From: CAZLPY01 sp964561525
GTDB lineage: Bacteria > Patescibacteriota > UBA1384 > CAJBMM01
Assembly: GCA_964561525.1 (NCBI GenBank)
Contig: CAZLPY010000027.1
Location: forward strand, 1-12,244
DNA: 12,244 nt
Direction: 5' to 3'
This document shows, piece by piece, positions 12,041 through 12,244 of the stretch (the first letter of the stretch is position 1; each line of letters begins with the position of its first letter). Position numbers and translations under genes: made by a program. Under the pieces are notes generated by a model, which did not search any database, was not told where the DNA came from, and saw only the letters and a list, made by a program, of their open reading frames with translations.

Positions 12041-12244
12041 ATGCCTGAAGGTGAGTCGATAGGAATAGATCACACACTACAGGACTCTCAGATGGTTCAT
12101 CCTGACGACGGTTCCAGCGAAATTGAAAAAGATTTTACGAGCTACGATCTTGAGAGAATTCGTTCCATGCAGACCGAATGGGGTACTGTTATGGCAGGCC
12201 CATCCGCTAACGAATCTGACCCGTATAATCGAGTGTGGATTCTC
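12041..12244 (+). CDS. Unknown protein, N-terminal part (runs off the window)
   Basis: 68 codons are open from ATG 12041 to the last base with no stop; the gene continues outside. The SD GGAG (12030-12033) is seven bases before ATG, and TATGAT (12003-12008) is a possible -10 with a poor -35. The visible part is acidic and polar (MPEGESIGIDHTLQDSQM; then SSEIEKDFTSYDLERIRSM), with no signal peptide or motif that names a family. Its style resembles the acidic N-terminus of the protein at 3333. Confidence 0.7.
   Translation, partial: MPEGESIGIDHTLQDSQMVHPDDGSSEIEKDFTSYDLERIRSMQTEWGTVMAGPSANESDPYNRVWIL

Noticed and set aside
1..12244. CRISPR arrays, insertion sequences, integrases, phage genes or defence systems
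   Set aside because: No regular spaced repeats, no transposase or integrase motifs, and no recognisable defence proteins seen on either strand.

Overview
The window looks like part of a chromosome from a Patescibacteria/CPR-like bacterium. This is inference, based on the 16S 3' end with a GGATGGATCACCTCCTTTCT-type terminus, many short proteins of unknown family, very short intergenic spaces, and several mRNAs whose promoter places the first transcribed base on the start codon. The standard code is used: TGA acts as a stop.

Layout. 1-49 is the 3' end of 16S rRNA, followed about 110 bases later by a perfect palindromic terminator, so no 23S follows. Next are a 4-TM membrane protein, a bidirectional terminator, a minus-strand tRNA-Ile(GAT) with a truncated tRNA-Ile half just upstream in the same transcript, and a two-gene membrane operon (979-1673). 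A promoter then drives a structured leader and tRNA-Ala(TGC), with a small SD-led gene behind it. After that come a secreted C39-like cysteine peptidase, an unknown soluble protein, and a DHA2-type MFS exporter. purF lies convergent to the exporter (minus strand). Divergent from purF are korA-korB (2-oxoacid:ferredoxin oxidoreductase) and a single-pass membrane protein. A second structured leader plus tRNA-Ala(CGC) follows, then an RNA-like structured stretch, an unknown 207-aa protein, and the start of another unknown protein running off the end.

Three things stand out. (1) Two tRNA-Ala genes 9 kb apart each follow a structured leader. The two leaders share a 28-bp block and a 20-bp block in inverted orientation, and the second leader is bounded by an imperfect inverted repeat, as if the segment had flipped. 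(2) Five protein genes carry a TAT-type -10 hexamer exactly at -12 to -7 relative to the A of the start codon and lack a Shine-Dalgarno sequence, whereas the other genes have SD sites. This suggests two initiation modes. (3) The pieces of a normal rRNA spacer (tRNA-Ile-GAT, tRNA-Ala-TGC) occur downstream of 16S in the usual order but scattered among protein genes, with Ile inverted.

Metabolically, PurF commits PRPP to purine synthesis and KorAB would convert a 2-oxoacid to acyl-CoA while reducing ferredoxin. Nothing in the window ties the unknown proteins to these functions.
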